From positions 1 to 6,859 of the forward strand of contig CAJXTP010000161.1 in the NCBI GenBank assembly GCA_913061335.1: a stretch of 6,859 nt of DNA, read 5' to 3'. Made by a program: the position numbers and the translations under genes. The DNA is from an uncultured Loktanella sp. (GTDB lineage: Bacteria; Pseudomonadota; Alphaproteobacteria; Rhodobacterales; Rhodobacteraceae). This document shows, in pieces, positions 5,803-6,859 of the stretch. The first letter of the stretch is position 1. The number at the start of each line of letters is the position of its first letter. Under the pieces are notes generated by a model. That model was not told where the DNA came from. It saw nothing but the letters and a program-made list of their open reading frames with translations, and did not search any database.

Positions 5803-6859
5803 TTAACTATTTTCACGCATGACGTGTCCGGCCAGATACAGCGAACCACAGATCAGGATACGCGCATTTGGTGTTTCGGTCACAATTTGCGCGATGGCTG
5901 ACCCAACGTTCGCAGCTGTTTTCGCGGGCATGCCGACCTTAAGCGCCTCGGCGGCGGTGGTTTGCGCCGGAAGTGTGTTGAGCTCATCGGGGATCGAGAC
6001 GGCGGTCAGGCTTTGCGCCACCTCTGCCAAGGGTTGCAGGTAACCGCCGATATCTTTGGTGTTGAGCATGCCGCAGATCAGATGTGTGGGCCGTGGCGGT
6101 TGTGCTTTTAAGGTCGCAGCCAAGGCCCGTCCGGCGGCCGGATTGTGCCCGCCATCAAGCCATAGTTCCGCAGGTTTTGCCATGTCGACCAGTTTGCCGG
6201 ATTTCAGATGTTCCATGCGTGCGGGCCAATAGGGGCGGGTCAGCGCCGCTTCGCAGGCGTCTTCATCGCGGCCCAGATACCGCAGCGCTGCAATCGCGGC
6301 CCCAGCGTTTTGAATTTGATGCGGACCGGGTAGGGCGGGCAGTGGCAGGTCAAGCAAGCCGTTGTCATCTTGGAATATCAGCCGGTCCCGTTCCACGCTG
6401 ACGTGCCAGTGCTGCCCGTATGCAAGCAGTGGCGCGCCTGCGCGTGCTGCAACTGCTTCGATCACGTCCATAGATTCTTCGTGTTGTGGTCCAACGACGC
6501 AAGGCACGCCGCGTTTGATGATCCCTGCCTTTTCGCCAGCGATGGCGGTCAGCGTATCCCCAAGGAATTGTTGGTGGTCCAGATCGATGGGTGTGATGAT
6601 CGTCACGGCGGGCGTGTCGATGACGTTGGTCGCATCAAGCCTGCCGCCAAGGCCGACTTCGAGCAGTGTAAAATCAGCGGGGGTTTGCGCAAATGCCAGC
6701 AACCCAGCGACTGTCGTGATCTCAAAATATGTGATCGGGTCCGGTCCATTGACGGTGTAGCAGCGATCAAGGATCGCGGTCAGCGCGTCCTCGGTTATGA
6801 GCGTGCCCGCGAGCCTGATCCGTTCATGGAAACGTGCCAGATGCGGCGATGTATAGGCG
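5803..6859 (-). CDS. folC: FolC, folylpolyglutamate synthase/dihydrofolate synthase (5' end beyond window)
   Basis: This cytoplasmic Mur-ligase-family enzyme of folate metabolism adds glutamate to dihydropteroate and extends the glutamate tail of folates, using ATP. The frame is open to the right edge; 351 residues are visible out of roughly 420, and the N-terminal P-loop is outside. Visible signatures, in order, are YTSPHLARFHERIR near the edge, EVGLGGRLDATN (6660-6625), LDHQQFLGDT with EKAGIIK (6582-6514), and DGGHNP (6156-6139), which opens the C-terminal glutamate-ligase domain. The C-terminal GSLYLAGHVMRE is also typical. A TTG at 6702 is an internal codon and not the start, because conserved sequence continues upstream of it. 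No neighbour partner is visible; in many alphaproteobacteria accD precedes folC, which cannot be tested here. Normal, intact as far as seen. Confidence 0.97.
   Translation of the reverse strand, partial: AYTSPHLARFHERIRLAGTLITEDALTAILDRCYTVNGPDPITYFEITTVAGLLAFAQTPADFTLLEVGLGGRLDATNVIDTPAVTIITPIDLDHQQFLGDTLTAIAGEKAGIIKRGVPCVVGPQHEESMDVIEAVAARAGAPLLAYGQHWHVSVERDRLIFQDDNGLLDLPLPALPGPHQIQNAGAAIAALRYLGRDEDACEAALTRPYWPARMEHLKSGKLVDMAKPAELWLDGGHNPAAGRALAATLKAQPPRPTHLICGMLNTKDIGGYLQPLAEVAQSLTAVSIPDELNTLPAQTTAAEALKVGMPAKTAANVGSAIAQIVTETPNARILICGSLYLAGHVMRENS

Noticed and set aside
5803..5810. TTAACTAT, resembling a CtrA half-site TTAACCAT
   Set aside because: It is one mismatched half-site inside the end of folC, and the adjoining TTAA lacks the 7-nt spacing of a full CtrA box.

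Overview
The window looks like chromosomal DNA from an alphaproteobacterium, most likely a marine member of the Rhodobacteraceae (Roseobacter group). This rests on moderately high GC, the style of the proteins (ZapE/AFG1-type ATPase, FolC, alanine-rich secreted LysM proteins) and compact gene packing. The family assignment is inference from sequence character, not from a search. I see no insertion sequence, phage gene, tRNA, rRNA or CRISPR array.

Layout from left to right. Positions 1-733 (minus) hold the N-terminal 244 residues of a major facilitator transporter whose C-terminus lies beyond the left edge. A short divergent spacer (734-843) carries a 19-nt near-perfect dyad and an inverted repeat. 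It leads into zapE (844-1896, plus), an AFG1-family P-loop ATPase. The zapE stop codon interlocks with the stop of the next gene, which converges on it, in the tetranucleotide TTAA at 1893-1896.

From 1893 to 5676 everything is on the minus strand and forms one theme: two tandem copies of a gene pair. Each pair is a secreted rhodanese-fold protein followed by a membrane-anchored protein with a C-terminal LysM domain. The upstream copy (5676 to 4199) has a 4-nt ATGA overlap between its two genes and is followed by a secreted protein of unknown function (3685 to about 4293). After a 290-nt gap with a likely terminator and a likely promoter comes the second copy (3394 to 1893). Both rhodanese domains lack the catalytic cysteine, yet both keep an N-terminal CX3C cysteine pair, and these are their only cysteines. 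The LysM proteins are homologous outside the LysM domain too. The set looks like a duplicated cell-envelope module: a catalytically dead periplasmic rhodanese partnered with a peptidoglycan-binding anchor. Its function is unknown to me.

A 126-nt spacer (5677-5802) with a 10-bp direct repeat and two inverted repeats separates this cluster from folC (5803-6859, minus), the folate glutamate ligase, whose N-terminal P-loop lies beyond the right edge.
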